Positions 34,641-45,270 of a DNA stretch of 64,000 bases are shown here, piece after piece. Source of the DNA: Petaurus breviceps papuanus (taxonomy: Eukaryota > Chordata > Mammalia > Diprotodontia > Petauridae); the NCBI GenBank assembly GCA_028583685.1, contig JAMXIF010001194.1, positions 18,086,222-18,150,221 on the forward strand, given 5' to 3'. The notes beneath the pieces were generated by a model that saw only the letters and a list, made by a program, of their open reading frames with translations, had not been told where the DNA came from and made no database searches. The position numbers and the translations under genes are program-made. Position 1 is the first letter of the stretch; every line of letters begins with the position of its first letter.

Positions 34641-35984
34641 GATTCAGCTCCCTGGACTCCCAAGATAGCAGTCTTTGCATTAGCCTGATGGAAATCTCTT
34701 TGAATGTTTTTCTAGGACTTAGCTTTTACGAAATATAGCTGATTCATAAAGCTAGAGAGAAATGATATAAAGCACCACCAGTTAAGCAAAAGACAATATG
34801 TGGGGAAATATGGAAAGAGAGAAAGTGAAGGACTTGTCATTTTTTTGAAATCAATCACCTTCCAGAGTCTTCAATCACACTTGAAGAAAGCTGTTTGGGG
34901 TGACTAGGTTATTCAGTTCTTCTACATTCATGTGTTCGTGAAAGAATCAAGCACATTGGACTATGAGAGACACCAAAAATGGCACATTAGTTAGTATTTG
35001 CATTTCTCAGTGTTCTTTTCCTTCTACCTGTAAGGTGTTTCATTATGTATCCTTTATAATTCTACAGCTCAATAAATAGAGTACATTCAATTCTTTCCAC
35101 TTACAGTATATGCTTTCCTTTTTCAATGCATTTATCCAACTTTCAGTAATGCCCATCAGCACTGAATGGGCCCATGGTTGCTCCTATAATAAGGGGATTT
35201 GATCACTGAATTCTAGCCACATGGTCTCTTAAGTAACAATTTTTCACTTAAATTTGTCATAAGTGCATTAAGTAGGACACTGAAATTGCTTCTGTCAAGA
35301 AAACTCTGAAGAACACAGATCTTGACTCTGCTGTTTCAACGGGCTTCCAAGCAGACATTTTGCTCTATCAAAATAAAGTAGTCAATTTGGTCCCTTTTAA
35401 TATTCCTGAAGCCATTAAACAATATTAGGAGTTACATATACTTTGATCATCTCCATTTATGTAGCTATCTGTGGAGTCTCTTTTGCAGCTACCTCTATAA
35501 AAACACTATTTTCAAGAATTGAGAGGGTGTAAGCACCTCAGTGGAATCATTGGCTTCTGGCTACAATGTAAGATGCAAAATCACAGCCTGAGGGAGTGTT
35601 TGTATGTGTTCTTTTTTCTGTTGTGATTTTTTTTTAAACTTTATAACCCATAAGGGAAAACACTTTTAAAAATACAAATGACAAACTCTTAAAGAATGCT
35701 TTATGTACCCCCAATCTAAATTCATTCTAACAGGAATGACTTAAATCTACCGTTCAGCTCTCTCATAATTTTCATGCTGACTTCAAAAAGTCTACTTTTT
35801 TCTTAAGGATCTGTCTCTGGCACATCAGCTACATTGTCTCTGCTGCCAGCTAGAGTAAAATTGTTTTCATTTTTTAAGGGGGCATTTAACATCTGAAAAA
35901 AAATCAAACATTCATTGACTGACCACTAGTTATGTGTCAGATACTATGATAGGTGCTGAGGATATACATACGTTTTTTTTTTTT
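34641..35984. other. Unassigned stretch; old repeat end at about 35905-35970
   Basis: TTATGTGTCAGATACTATGATAGG near 35930 is the head of an ancient repeat also seen at 57755 and 60815. The remainder is unassigned, with no exon signature. Confidence 0.45.
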
Positions 35985-37621
35985 CTACATGCATCCTGAG
36001 CTAGCAGCAAGACCATCTCAGCAAAGCAGTGTGAGATCCTGAACCTCAGTGTTGTAGGGCAGGCAAATGCCCACACCAGGATCCCCCACATGACTGAGCA
36101 TAGCTGGAAGAACCAGTAGACTCCACCTCCAAAACCCACCAAATGCTTCAGCTCAGCCCAGGGCAAACAGGCATCCTCTAGGGGGCATACTTTCACATGC
36201 TTCAGTGCAGCCCTGGGAAAATGGAAAAAAAAAAAGAGAAAAAAAGACACCAACCTGGCCTCAGCATATACCAGACACCATCACTAAGGTGCCAATTCAG
36301 CACCATGTAAGTTGCCAAATCACTCCAGACTCCAAGACTGGCAGCCATTCCACCCCCATCCCCCAAACAGAGCACCAGACATGAGAGACCCCATGGCCCT
36401 CAGGGCAACATCAGTGCAGCACCACATAAATAGTCAGGGATGGCAGCCACTGGGATAAGAAGCCTATGAAATAGTGAGACACAGTCCCTTTCCTCAAGGA
36501 GCAAATATCAAGTTTAAAAGAAAGGGAAAAGGCAACCAAAAAAAAGATGAACAAAAATTTAAAAAATCAACAACAACAAAAAAGAATCTGATCACAGAAA
36601 GCTATTATGATGACAGGGAAGTCCAAGACACAAGCTCAGAAGAGGATAACAATGTCAAAACACCTATGGGCAAAACTCCAGAGAAAAATGGGAAGTAGTC
36701 TCAAGCTCAGAAAGAATTCATGGAAGAGTTTAAAAAGAGAGCTCAAAAATCATGTAAAATGTAGAAGAAAAATAAGGGAAATAAATGAGAGCAATGCAAG
36801 AGAATAATGAAAAATGACTCAACAACTTGGAAAAATGCTTAAAAAGTAGAATTGGACAAATGGAAATGGCAGTACAAAACTCCACTGAAGAGAACAACTC
36901 ATTAAAGAATACAATTGGTCAAATTGAAAAGAAAGTACAAAAGCTATTTGAGGAAAACTAGACCTTAAAAGTTAGAACTGGGCAAGTGGAAGCAAATGAT
37001 TCTATGAGACATCATGAATCAATCAAACAAATTCAAAAGAATGGGAGAAAATACAAAATGCCTCATGGAAAAACAACTGACCTGGAAAAAAAGATCCAGG
37101 AGAGACAGTAGCAGACTCATTGAACTACCTAAGAGCCATAATTAAAAGGGGGACATAGACAGCAACTTGCAAGAAATAATAAAAAAAACTACCCTGATGT
37201 ACTGGAACCATAGGGTAAAATAGGCATCAAAAGAATCCACTGATCACCGCAGGAAAGATAAAATAAATCCTTGATAATAAAATCCTTAAGGAACGTTGTA
37301 GTCAGATTTCATAACTATCAAGCCAAGGAAAAAATGCTACAAGTGGCCAGAAAGAAACAATCCCAATATCAGGGAGTAACAATCAGAATTACACAGGACT
37401 TGGCAGCTGCAACATGAAAGAATCAGAGATCATGGAACATGGTATTCTGAAGGGCAAAGGAACTAGGAGTGCAACCAAGAATCACCTGCCTGGCAAAACT
37501 GAGCCTAATACATCAATGGGAAAAACAGTCATTCAATGAAATAGGAGGATTTCAAGCTTTCATAAGGAGAAGAACAGAACTGAACCAAAAGTTTGACCTC
37601 CAATGTCAAGAACCAAAAGAG
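35985..37621 (+). mobile_element. Older HAL1-type element, left part
   Basis: 5' UTR-like sequence (about 35985-36470) precedes an ORF1 remnant (about 36474-37620). At 37608-37621 the copy is interrupted by a younger HAL1-type element and it resumes at 41854. The duplicated junction words are AAGAACCAAAAGAG (left) and AAGAAGCAAAAGAG (right, 41840-41853). After the rejoin, ORF1 passes to a 3' UTR and no ORF2 follows, so this is also half-L1-like. The 5' UTR is less like those of the other copies. Confidence 0.7.
36474..37620 (+). pseudogene. L1 ORF1p-like remnant of the older HAL1-type element
   Basis: The first piece (36474-36698) includes LITESYYDDREVQDTSSEED and TPMGKTPEKNGK, a Lys/Glu-rich N-terminus. 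The related antisense copy at 54610-54990 has LTIESYYFDREDRN at the same place. Later pieces give the RRM/CTD end: RITCLAKLSLIHQW and FNEIGGFQAFIRRRTELNQKF. Many stops and shifts separate the pieces, more than in the younger copy. Confidence 0.65.
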
Positions 37622-37634
37622 GTGGGGGGCAGAG

Positions 37635-37644
37635 TCAAGATGGC
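37635..37644 (+). promoter_or_regulatory. YY1-like motif at HAL1 5' end
   Basis: TCAAGATGGC lies about 14 bases inside the element, the same place as in the other copies. Confidence 0.45.
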
Positions 37645-38054
37645 AGAGTAGAAACAGGACTTCCGTGGGGCTCCTGCTTTCACCTCCTCCAATTCATGAA
37701 AAAGGTGACTCTGAACAAACTTTGGAGCTACAGAACCCACAAAATGACACAGAGAAGCTAATCTTGCACAGAGGACAGTTCTGCAGGCTGGCAGGAAGGG
37801 GCCAGCACAGTGGTTTGGGAACTGAGCCCAGCCCTGCTCAAGCCTGAGGTTTTAGCTTCAGGGTGGCCAAAACTAGCTGCCAGGTGGAGGGACTTCAGAT
37901 CACCAGCAGCTGTGGAAGTTTCCAGAATTTTCAACCCATAGATGCTAAGGAAAAAGTGAGAGGACAGTACAGTGTGGACTTAGTGAACCGGGAGTTCAGG
38001 AGTGCAGTTAGGCCTTCACCCCCTGGAAGGAGAAGTAGCTGAGGCACTGCTACC

Positions 38055-38599
38055 ATGCAGCCACCACCAAGGGATCAAAGCATGGAAGAGGAGGAAGACA
38101 GTGAAGTCAGAATGCCTGCACCAGAGGCTTCCAAGAAAAGAATGAGCTGCTTACAGGCCATAAAAGAGCTTAAGAAGGATTTTGAAAACCAAATAAGAGA
38201 AGTGGAGGAAAAATTGGGAAGAGAAATGAGAATGAAGCAAGAAAATTATAAAATGAGAGTCAACCACCTGACTGAAGAAAATCACACTTTAAAAAATAGA
38301 CTAACTCAAATGGCAAAAGAGGCTGAAAAAGCCAATGAGAAGAAGAATGCCTTAAAAAGCCAAATTTGCCAGATGGAAAAAGAATCTCGAAAGCTCACTG
38401 AAGAGAATCATTCCTTCAGAATTAGATTGGAGCAAATGGAAGCTAGTGGCTTTATGAGAAATCAAGATACTATTGAACATATCCAAACAAATGAAAAAAT
38501 AGGAGGCAATGTGAAATATCTCATTGAAAGAAACCACTGACCTGGAAAATCGATCTAGGAGAGATAATGCAAAAATTATTGGACTACCTGAAAGCCATG
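38055..38599 (+). pseudogene. L1 ORF1p-like N-terminal part (coiled coil) of the younger HAL1-type element
   Basis: The longest intact ORF1 piece in the window, 161 codons from ATG at 38055. A short acidic N-terminus (SMEEEEDSEVRMP) is followed from about residue 30 by a long heptad-type coiled coil: LKKDFENQIREVEEKLG, LTEENHTLKNRLTQMAKEAEK and MEKESRKLTEENHSFRIRLEQ. In L1 ORF1p this region trimerises. The frame changes near 38535 and continues as TDLENRSRRDNAKIIGLPESH (start of the RRM) up to the retroviral insertion at 38600. Confidence 0.75.
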
Positions 38600-40236
38600 T
38601 GTAATGGAAATGCAAATTTAAAGATCTTCCCTGCCCCTAGGCTAAAGTGCACCTGAAGCCTGGGGTGGGAGGCTTGTTTTTCAGTAGATACTTTTTGATT
38701 GGCCAGTGGGTCCAAAAGGTTGTTACATTCTCTGAGCCAGGGGAAGGCTATATAAGCCCTGATGTGTAGCTTTGTTTTGGGGGCTCACTTTGAGAAGTGT
38801 TCTGTGATCTGTATTCTGGGAAGCCGTTGTCCAGGGCTCCCCCACCCCGGCTTTGAAAAATCCAGATGTGGAAACCCAGATGTTGACTGGGTATGGATGT
38901 AATGGTTGGACAGTTTGGAAATCTGTCTACTTGATCTGTTTCTGTCTTGATAATTCTGCCTGTATACTTTGAAGTTCGGGGTGCTGAGCTTTTCCCCTGA
39001 ACAAGGTAAACGATATCATGCCCATAGCATAGACAATTTACATTCCGCCCCAAGATCTTTCATGCCCATAGCATAGACAATTTACTTTTGAATTAGCACT
39101 AAACATCTCTTAGGTCACATTTTCAAGGTACAGAACTAAAGTTAGCAAAGTGGCCACTGGGCCTTAAACAAACACAAAGTACATAGCATTATCACTTCAG
39201 TTCAAAACAAGAGTTCAAATAAAGTTCGGGGGGGGGGGGGAGGTGTCCTTCCCCTCACACAGCTCCAGCCCCTGCTTCCAAGTACAGAGAGGGGGCTGGG
39301 CAACAAAACCAACAAGGTGGGGTCCCTGGGGATCCAAGGCACTTCATCCCACCCGCCATAGTCACAAGTCCATCCTCCCCCAGGGTCCCAAACTGTGGGA
39401 TGCAGCCAGGAAACACACTCAGTGCCCCTGTTTTGCTGCTCAGTTCTTATCTTTTCCTGTGGCTGAATTCCGAACTCCTGGGCTCCTTCTCTTCCCGCAG
39501 GCGGCAGCTGCTCCTGGCTTCTGCCCTGGTCCCGATGCAGGCAGCTCACCATTCCCGCTCTCAGCTCAGTGAAGTCTGCATGCAGGCCATTCTTCTCTCC
39601 TGCTCCACAGAGTCACAGCTACCACAACTGGGAAACAAGCAATTATCCCAGCCCCCATACTTTCCTTTTACTCTGCATATCCTGTTCGTGACGCCATTTT
39701 GTAGCAGCAAGCACCCCAAGCGTCCTCAGGGTGGCTGCCCATACAGGTTCTTGGATATGCTTTGTTAAAGGAAAGCAACTCAAAATGGGTTAACAAGCTT
39801 ACTTTAATCAGTCAGACATATATCGTTTACCTTGTTCAGGGGAAAAGGTCAGCACCCCGAACTTCAAAGTATACAGGCAGAATTATCAAGACAGAAACAG
39901 ATCAAGTAGACAGATTTCCAAACTGTCCAACCATTACATCCATACCCAGTCAACATCTGGGATTCCACATCTGGGTTTTTCAAAGCCAGGGGGGCCCTGG
40001 ACAACGGCTTCCCAGAATACAGATCAAATCACAGAACACTTCTCAAAGTGAGCCCCCAAAACAAAGCTACACATCAGGGCTTATATAGCCTTCTCCTGGC
40101 TCAGAGAATGTAACAACCTTTTGGACCCACTGGCCAATCAAAAAGTATCTACTGAAAAACAAGCCTCCCACCCCAGGCTTCAGGTGCACTTTAGCCTAGG
40201 GGCAGGGAAGATCTTTAAATTTGCATTTCCATTACA
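38600..40236. mobile_element. Endogenous-retrovirus fossil with inverted LTRs, inside HAL1 ORF1
   Basis: A 1,637-bp insertion with TGTAATGG/CCATTACA ends and a 5-bp duplication CCATG at 38595-38599 and 40237-40241. The right side (39700-40236, minus sense) is a complete LTR of about 537 bp with a TATATAAG box. It is followed by a primer-binding-site-like TGGCGTCACGAACAGG and a G/C-rich leader (about 39240-39690). The left side (38600-39016) is a partial LTR of the same family in the opposite orientation. The element carries no gag, pol or env that I can see. It is broken and mostly deleted. The arms are highly similar by eye, so it is younger than its HAL1 host. Confidence 0.75.
39017..39085. 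repeat. Short direct repeat inside the retroviral fossil
   Basis: CATGCCCATAGCATAGACAA and following bases occur twice, starting near 39018 and 39061, spaced about 43 bp apart. Confidence 0.8.
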
Positions 40237-40241
40237 CCATG

Positions 40242-40722
40242 ATAAAAAAAAAAACCTAGAAATAATCCTTCAAGAAATTCTCAAGGAAAATTACCCTTAT
40301 GTTTTAAAACCAGAGGGAAAAAAATGGAGGTTAGAAGAATCCACCGAACACCTCCTGAAAAAGATCCCAAAAAGAAAACTCCCAGGAATATTATAGCCAG
40401 GCTCCAGAGTTCCCAGATCAAGGAGAAAATGTTACAAGTAGCCAGGAAGAAACAATTTGAATACTGTGGAAACACAATCAGAATAACACAGTATCTAGCA
40501 GCTTCTACACTGAGTGATCAAAGGGCTTGGAATATGATGTTCTGGAGGTCAGAGGATCTGGGATTAAAACCAAGAATCACCTACCCAGAAAAACTGAATA
40601 TCATGTTTCAGAGGAAAATGTGGTCATTCAATGGAATAGAGGACTTTCAAGCATTCTTGATAAAAAACCAACAGATGAATAGAAAATTTGACATTCAGAT
40701 ACAAGAAGCAAGAGAAGCATGA
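40242..40722 (+). pseudogene. L1 ORF1p-like RRM/CTD part of the younger HAL1-type element
   Basis: Right of the insertion come KNLEIILQEILKENYPYVL and LLKKIPKRKLPG (RRM region). After a frame change the 132-codon frame from 40324 gives KEKMLQVARKKQFEYCGN, TIRITQYLAAST, QRAWNMMFW, KPRITYPEKLN and FNGIEDFQAFLIKN. These match the L1 ORF1p C-terminal domain, which binds single-stranded RNA together with the RRM. ORF1 ends near 40722 and 3' UTR follows at once. Confidence 0.75.
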
Positions 40723-40854
40723 GAAGGTAAACAAGGAAAAGAAATCATAAGGAACTTATCAAAGTTGAACTACTTACATTCCTACATGAAAAAATGATAA
40801 TGGTAACTTATGAAACTTTTCTTAGTATGAGAATAGTTGAAGGGAATAGAAATG

Positions 40855-40859
40855 TGTAT

Positions 40860-40922
<63 letters not shown>

Positions 40923-40930
40923 TATGTCTA
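40855..40930. repeat. (CA)n(TA)n microsatellite in HAL1 3' UTR
   Basis: A pure (TA) run after a short CA run, at the place equivalent to the TATATG repeat in the copy at 16635. Confidence 0.9.
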
Positions 40931-41853
40931 TATAGGAGGGTATCTGGGAGTATGAATAAATATGTGACTGTGTATATCTGTGTACAGGTATACATAGCCA
41001 GAGGACACAGGAACAGTTGAATAGGAAGGGATGATACTTAAAAGGTGAAATTAAGAGTTGAGAGAGGAATATAATGAGAGGAGATGGGGAGAGACAGAAT
41101 GGGGTAAATTATCTCATATAGAAGGGGCAAGGGAAAATGGTTACAATGGAGGGGAAGAACAGGAAGGCAAAAGGGAATGAGTCAAACTTATTCTCAATGA
41201 ATTTGGCTTAGGGAGGGAATGACATACACACTAAAGAGGGTATCACACCCTTCAAAAGAGTAGAGGGAAAAGAGATGAGAGGGGGGACGATGGAAGGGAG
41301 GGCAGGCTGTGGGAGGGAAGGAAGTTGGAAGCACTCACTTTTGAAAATGGAGAGGATCAAAACAGAGAATAGAATAAGTGGGGGGGGGTTAATGGGATGG
41401 ATGGCAATATAGTCAGTCTTTCACAATATATCCACTGTGGAAATGTTTTCCATAGCTACACATCTACAACCTATATTGAATTGTTTATCTTCCCAGTAAG
41501 GGTGGGTGACAAGGGAGGTAGGGAAAGAGTCTGGAATTCAAAGGATTAAAATCAAATTTTTAAAAAATATATCATTATTATTATTATTACTATTTTACAC
41601 GTAACTGGGAAATAAGGCATACAGGAACTGGAGCATAGAGATCCACCATGTCCTACTGGAAAGTTGAAGGAGGGGTGGGGGAAGATATAGGAGAATGCAA
41701 ATTGGGGGAGGAGATATTCAGTGGGATCGCTGTTTTGGGGTGATGTTTAGGAGAAAAATGGGGAGAAAATTTGTAAGTCAAAACCTTGTGGAAATGAATG
41801 ATGTAAACTAAAAAAATATTTTTAATTAAAAAAATTAAAAAGAAGCAAAAGAG

Positions 41854-42375
41854 TTATAAACAGGTAAAAAGTGAAAAGAAAACATAAAGGATTCAATAGA
41901 TCTAAACTGTTTACATCCCTACAAAGGAAGATGATCCCTATAACTTAAATTTGTATCACTGTCAGTACAGATAGAAGGAATATACATAGACAGAGGGTAT
42001 AAGTAGAGGGTGAATTTGAGTAAATTGCATTAAAAAAAGTTATGGGATGAGAAAGAGGAGTACAATGGGAGCAGAAGGACGGGAGAGGTAGAATGAGGTA
42101 AATTATTTCAAATAAAGAGGTGCAAAAGACCTATAACAGTGGAAGGGAAGATTGTCGAGTGGATGATAGGCATTGCTGGAATCCTACTCTCATCAGTATT
42201 GGCTTAAGGAGAGAAGCATATACACAATCAGTTGAATATAGAAATGTATCTTACCCAACAAGAAAGTAGAAAGGGAAGAGATCAAGTAAAGGGGGTGGGG
42301 CAGGGAGGGAGGGACTGACAAAAGGGAGGGCAGATCATGGGAGGTGGTAGACAGAAGAGTAAGGAATAGTCTACT
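41854..42375 (+). mobile_element. Older HAL1-type element, right part (3' UTR)
   Basis: TAAACTGTTTACATCCCTAC and GATGATCCCTATAACTTAAAT correspond to the 3' UTR start of the other copies (GAACTATTAACATTCCTAC), then GGTAAATTATTTCAAATAAAG and ATTGGCTTAAGGAGAGAAGC. The end is lost in an L1 fragment. Confidence 0.65.
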
Positions 42376-42379
42376 TTTC

Positions 42380-42545
42380 AGGTACATGGAGAAGGAAAGA
42401 ATTCATGATGAAACAGGAGATATAGAGCATTACAAAATATAGAATAGGTAATGTTGATCTTATTAAAATGAAAAAAGCTTTTGCACAAACAAAACCAATG
42501 CAACCAAGATTAGAAGGAAAACAGAAAGATGGGAAACAATCAATC
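42380..42545 (+). mobile_element. L1 ORF2 fragment
   Basis: GAGCATTACAAAATATAGAATAGG, AAAAGCTTTTGCACAAACAAAACC and CAACCAAGATTAGAAGGAAAAC match the plus-strand L1 at about 25030-25140 word for word in order. Confidence 0.75.
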
Positions 42546-42662
42546 TTCATAGCAAGTTGTAACAGCAAGCAGCACAACATACCCAAGATGGCTGCTAGCA
42601 CAAGATCTTTGATCTGCTTTGCTAAAGGAAAGCAGCTTTAAAGTAGTCAAATATCTTACTTT
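42546..42662 (-). mobile_element. LTR fragment of the same retroviral family as 39700-40236 (fossil)
   Basis: GTAACAGCAAGCAGCACAAC, TTTGCTAAAGGAAAGCAGC and CTTACTTTAATTA parallel the words at 39700-39810 in the same order. It is a short, diverged remnant. Confidence 0.6.
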
Positions 42663-42665
42663 AAT

Positions 42666-42696
<31 letters not shown>

Positions 42697-42860
42697 ACAC
42701 ATATGTATATACACACACATAAATATATACACACATACATAAGTGTGTTTAGATGTATTTGTGTATATGCATATATTTATGTGTGAATGCATGTGTATAT
42801 CTGTATGTGTATCTGTGTATGTGGGTGTATTATATATATATATAACATATATATTGTTAT
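42663..42860. repeat. (TA)n / (TGTGTA)n simple repeat region
   Basis: TA runs at both ends and TGTATATG-like text between. A/T-rich text with scattered TATA and ATAGA words continues to about 43090. Reading frames here are repeat translations. Confidence 0.85.
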
Positions 42861-43159
42861 GTATAACATCTAATGCATTTAACATATAAGCATGTATATA
42901 TTTATTGTATAATATGTAGAGATCTACAGAGATATAAATATATCTCTAGAGAGAGGATGTATTGCCAATCTAAATATTAAATATAAAATATAAATACAGA
43001 GATCTTTTTATCTCTAAATAGATAGCAGATAGAGAGATAGACAGAAAGATATAGACAGACTATAGATAAACAGATAATGTTGAACAGATGCTGCAGACAG
43101 ACAACAAAGAAGGCTCAGAACTGAATATGAAGAAAAGAATAGTCAATATAGCTTTTTTG

Positions 43160-43460
43160 GAAATTGCTATTGTTCAGTCATTTTTCAGTTATGTTCCGAC
43201 TTTCCATGACTCCATTGGAGTTTTTCTTGACAAAGATACTGGATAGATAGAATAAGTAACTAGAATGATAGGTGGAAAGGAGAAAGAAGACATTGAATTT
43301 GTCATTTCCTTCTATAGATCATTTTACACATGAGGAAACTGAGGCAAACAGGCATAAGTTATTTACCCAGGTTCATACAGCTAATAAGTGTGGAGGCCAG
43401 GTTTCAACTCAGGTCTTCCTAACTCCAAGTTCAGCACTCTATCCACTTTGCCATGAAGCT
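43160..43460 (+). mobile_element. THER1-type SINE with an internal insertion
   Basis: GCTATTGTTCAGTCATTTTTC at the 5' end, CTTGACAAAGATACTGG, then about 70 bp of non-SINE sequence (about 43230-43300), then TTTTACACATGAGGAAACTG and CACTCTATCCACTTTGCC. Confidence 0.8.
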
Positions 43461-43464
43461 ATCC

Positions 43465-45045
43465 TAGGGCAGTTGTACAGGACCTTTAATGATCCCATAC
43501 TTCTCTAGGAAATAAAAGCCCCTATTTTTTTAATGCTAATATTCTTCTATTGTTGCTACATAGACTGTAAATCATAGCATATTTTTCTCTTTGCAAGTTA
43601 TTAACTTACAAGTCTACAAATGGCAATAGAGAGATCCATGGGCAAGGGTACTCAATAACAAGGAAAAAATATGCAAGCAAAGTGTCATAAAGGATATCAT
43701 AAAATAGATATATGAAAAGAAAGAGAAGTGGGCCAAACATGCTGTAAGAATAAGTAATAACCAACAGACAATTGTGTGCTTCATTGTTATATGTGCAATG
43801 TCAAGATATGGGGGAGAATATCACTAGCATACTGGATTGACTCTCTGTGGAGAATTTATAAGACGGCATGAATAAAGTGGCAGAGGATGAAAACATATGT
43901 TTAGTTTACTGAGATTCCACTGTGATATCATAAATCCAACAAGAGTCTAGGTAGTCTTTGATCATTGTTTCTTTATCTGTCAAGTTTACTTCATGGAAAA
44001 GAGAACCTTCTACCTTCCATGTTTACACCCTGGTCTTAATTGTTTCAGAGTTATACCTTGGATGCAAGAAGTCCATTATGTGACTTCCAATCCTATGGGA
44101 TCAGTTAAATTGCTTTTGGACATATATTACAGGTACCTATAACCCGTGACTCCTGGTCTTCAAACTGGGCCACAAGCAGGATGAGGTTATCAGATAAATT
44201 AGCTGGGAGGTATCTTCCTATGGGAATGCCACAAATTAGCTCAGACTCTTACCTCTGAAAATAATCACCAAATACGACAGCATGTTCTTTAACTCTGCTG
44301 TTCTATTCAGATTTGCTAAACTGAAAATGTGTTCTCTTCTTCCAGGTTTGAGTCTTAAAGCTCAATTTAAAAACTCTCAATAACTAAGTAAAAGCATTTT
44401 TCCATTTTCCTATTTCAGGTCTAATGATATGAATTTAACAAGCAAATATCAAACCAAAATCATGTGCACACATAGTTCTAGATTCTATACTTACCAACTT
44501 GAAAGTCCCTTGGTTTTGTAGTCTTGAGAGAAAATAGGGATTATCATGAGAGATTTGCTGTTGCTGAAAAAATTATCATTCAAAAACCAAATTTCTAACA
44601 ATGACATTCTCCAAACCTTGCTAAGTTCTTTATTCAGACCTTTACTTGGAACCTTTCTTGGTTTGGTAACTTCCTGAATTTAGGCTCAAATGATCCAGAC
44701 TTCAATGAACCAACATATACTTCAATGAGACATTGATGCATTGGATTAGGATTTCAGTAGATGAGACTCTGGAGAAGTCCTTTCTCACATGTTTCAGTGT
44801 CTTCTTTCTTTTTCCCACCTATCTTTCTATATGTATGGACCTGTTGTCTCTTCTGGACTCCTCCCTTTTTAACATTTGTATTTCACTGCCTACAAATGGC
44901 TAAAGGAATTCCACTATCCAAGCACAGTCTTTGTCTCTGTTTCTCAAAGATGACATTCTATATTCCATCTCTTGAAATTTGTATTAGTTGTTGTGGCTTT
45001 AGGCTCTCTCTAGTGGCACCACTTCTTCAGAGAATCCCACTATTT
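43465..45045. other. No recognised feature
   Basis: About 1.6 kb of unassigned sequence. The 203-codon frame at 44761-45372 starts here but runs into L2-like sequence and lacks any family signature. Confidence 0.5.
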
Positions 45046-45049
45046 CTTC

Positions 45050-45270
45050 AAAATAGAACTGAAGTACTACATAGACTTTCTTTTCTGATCCCCATCAGCT
45101 GCCTGTTTCATCTCTCTCTAAGTACCTTATCATTAACTATATTTGATTTTTTAAATTATCTTCATATTTATGATTTATGTTTTAATTCTCTTCATGTTTA
45201 TGTATATATTTGCATAAGCCTAACTATGCATATTAACACATATATGAACATGTGCACATATATAGCACAA
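45050..45270 (+). mobile_element. Possible L2 3' coding end
   Basis: CTTTTCTGATCCCCATCAGC and CTCTCTCTAAGTACCTTATC recall the L2 'cctttcctgatccc' end. It is weak and diverged. Confidence 0.35.

Larger units (their letters stand above)
37622..41839 (+). mobile_element. Younger HAL1-type element inserted in the older one
   Basis: Bounded by the near-perfect 14-bp duplication at 37608-37621 and 41840-41853 (13 of 14 matching). In order: 5' UTR with TCAAGATGGC at 37635-37644, ORF1 start near 38055, a retroviral fossil at 38600-40236, the rest of ORF1 to 40722, a 3' UTR with a (TA)n repeat, and the tail ATGATGTAAACTAAAAAAAT near 41800. There is no ORF2. Without the retroviral insert it is about 2.6 kb, matching the copies at 16635 and 29577. 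Confidence 0.85.

Noticed and set aside
39202-39572. Frames of 110-120 codons on both strands in the G/C-rich block
   Set aside because: They lie in the non-coding leader of the retroviral fossil and resemble no protein family.
39240-39690. CpG island or promoter of a host gene
   Set aside because: The G/C-rich stretch is the leader region of the retroviral fossil next to its LTR and primer-binding-like site, with few CpGs and no host exon nearby.
38600-40236. DNA transposon with long terminal inverted repeats
   Set aside because: The arms have TG/CA ends, a TATA box and, on one side, an adjacent primer-binding-like site. These fit an LTR better than a transposon terminus, although a library search would be decisive.
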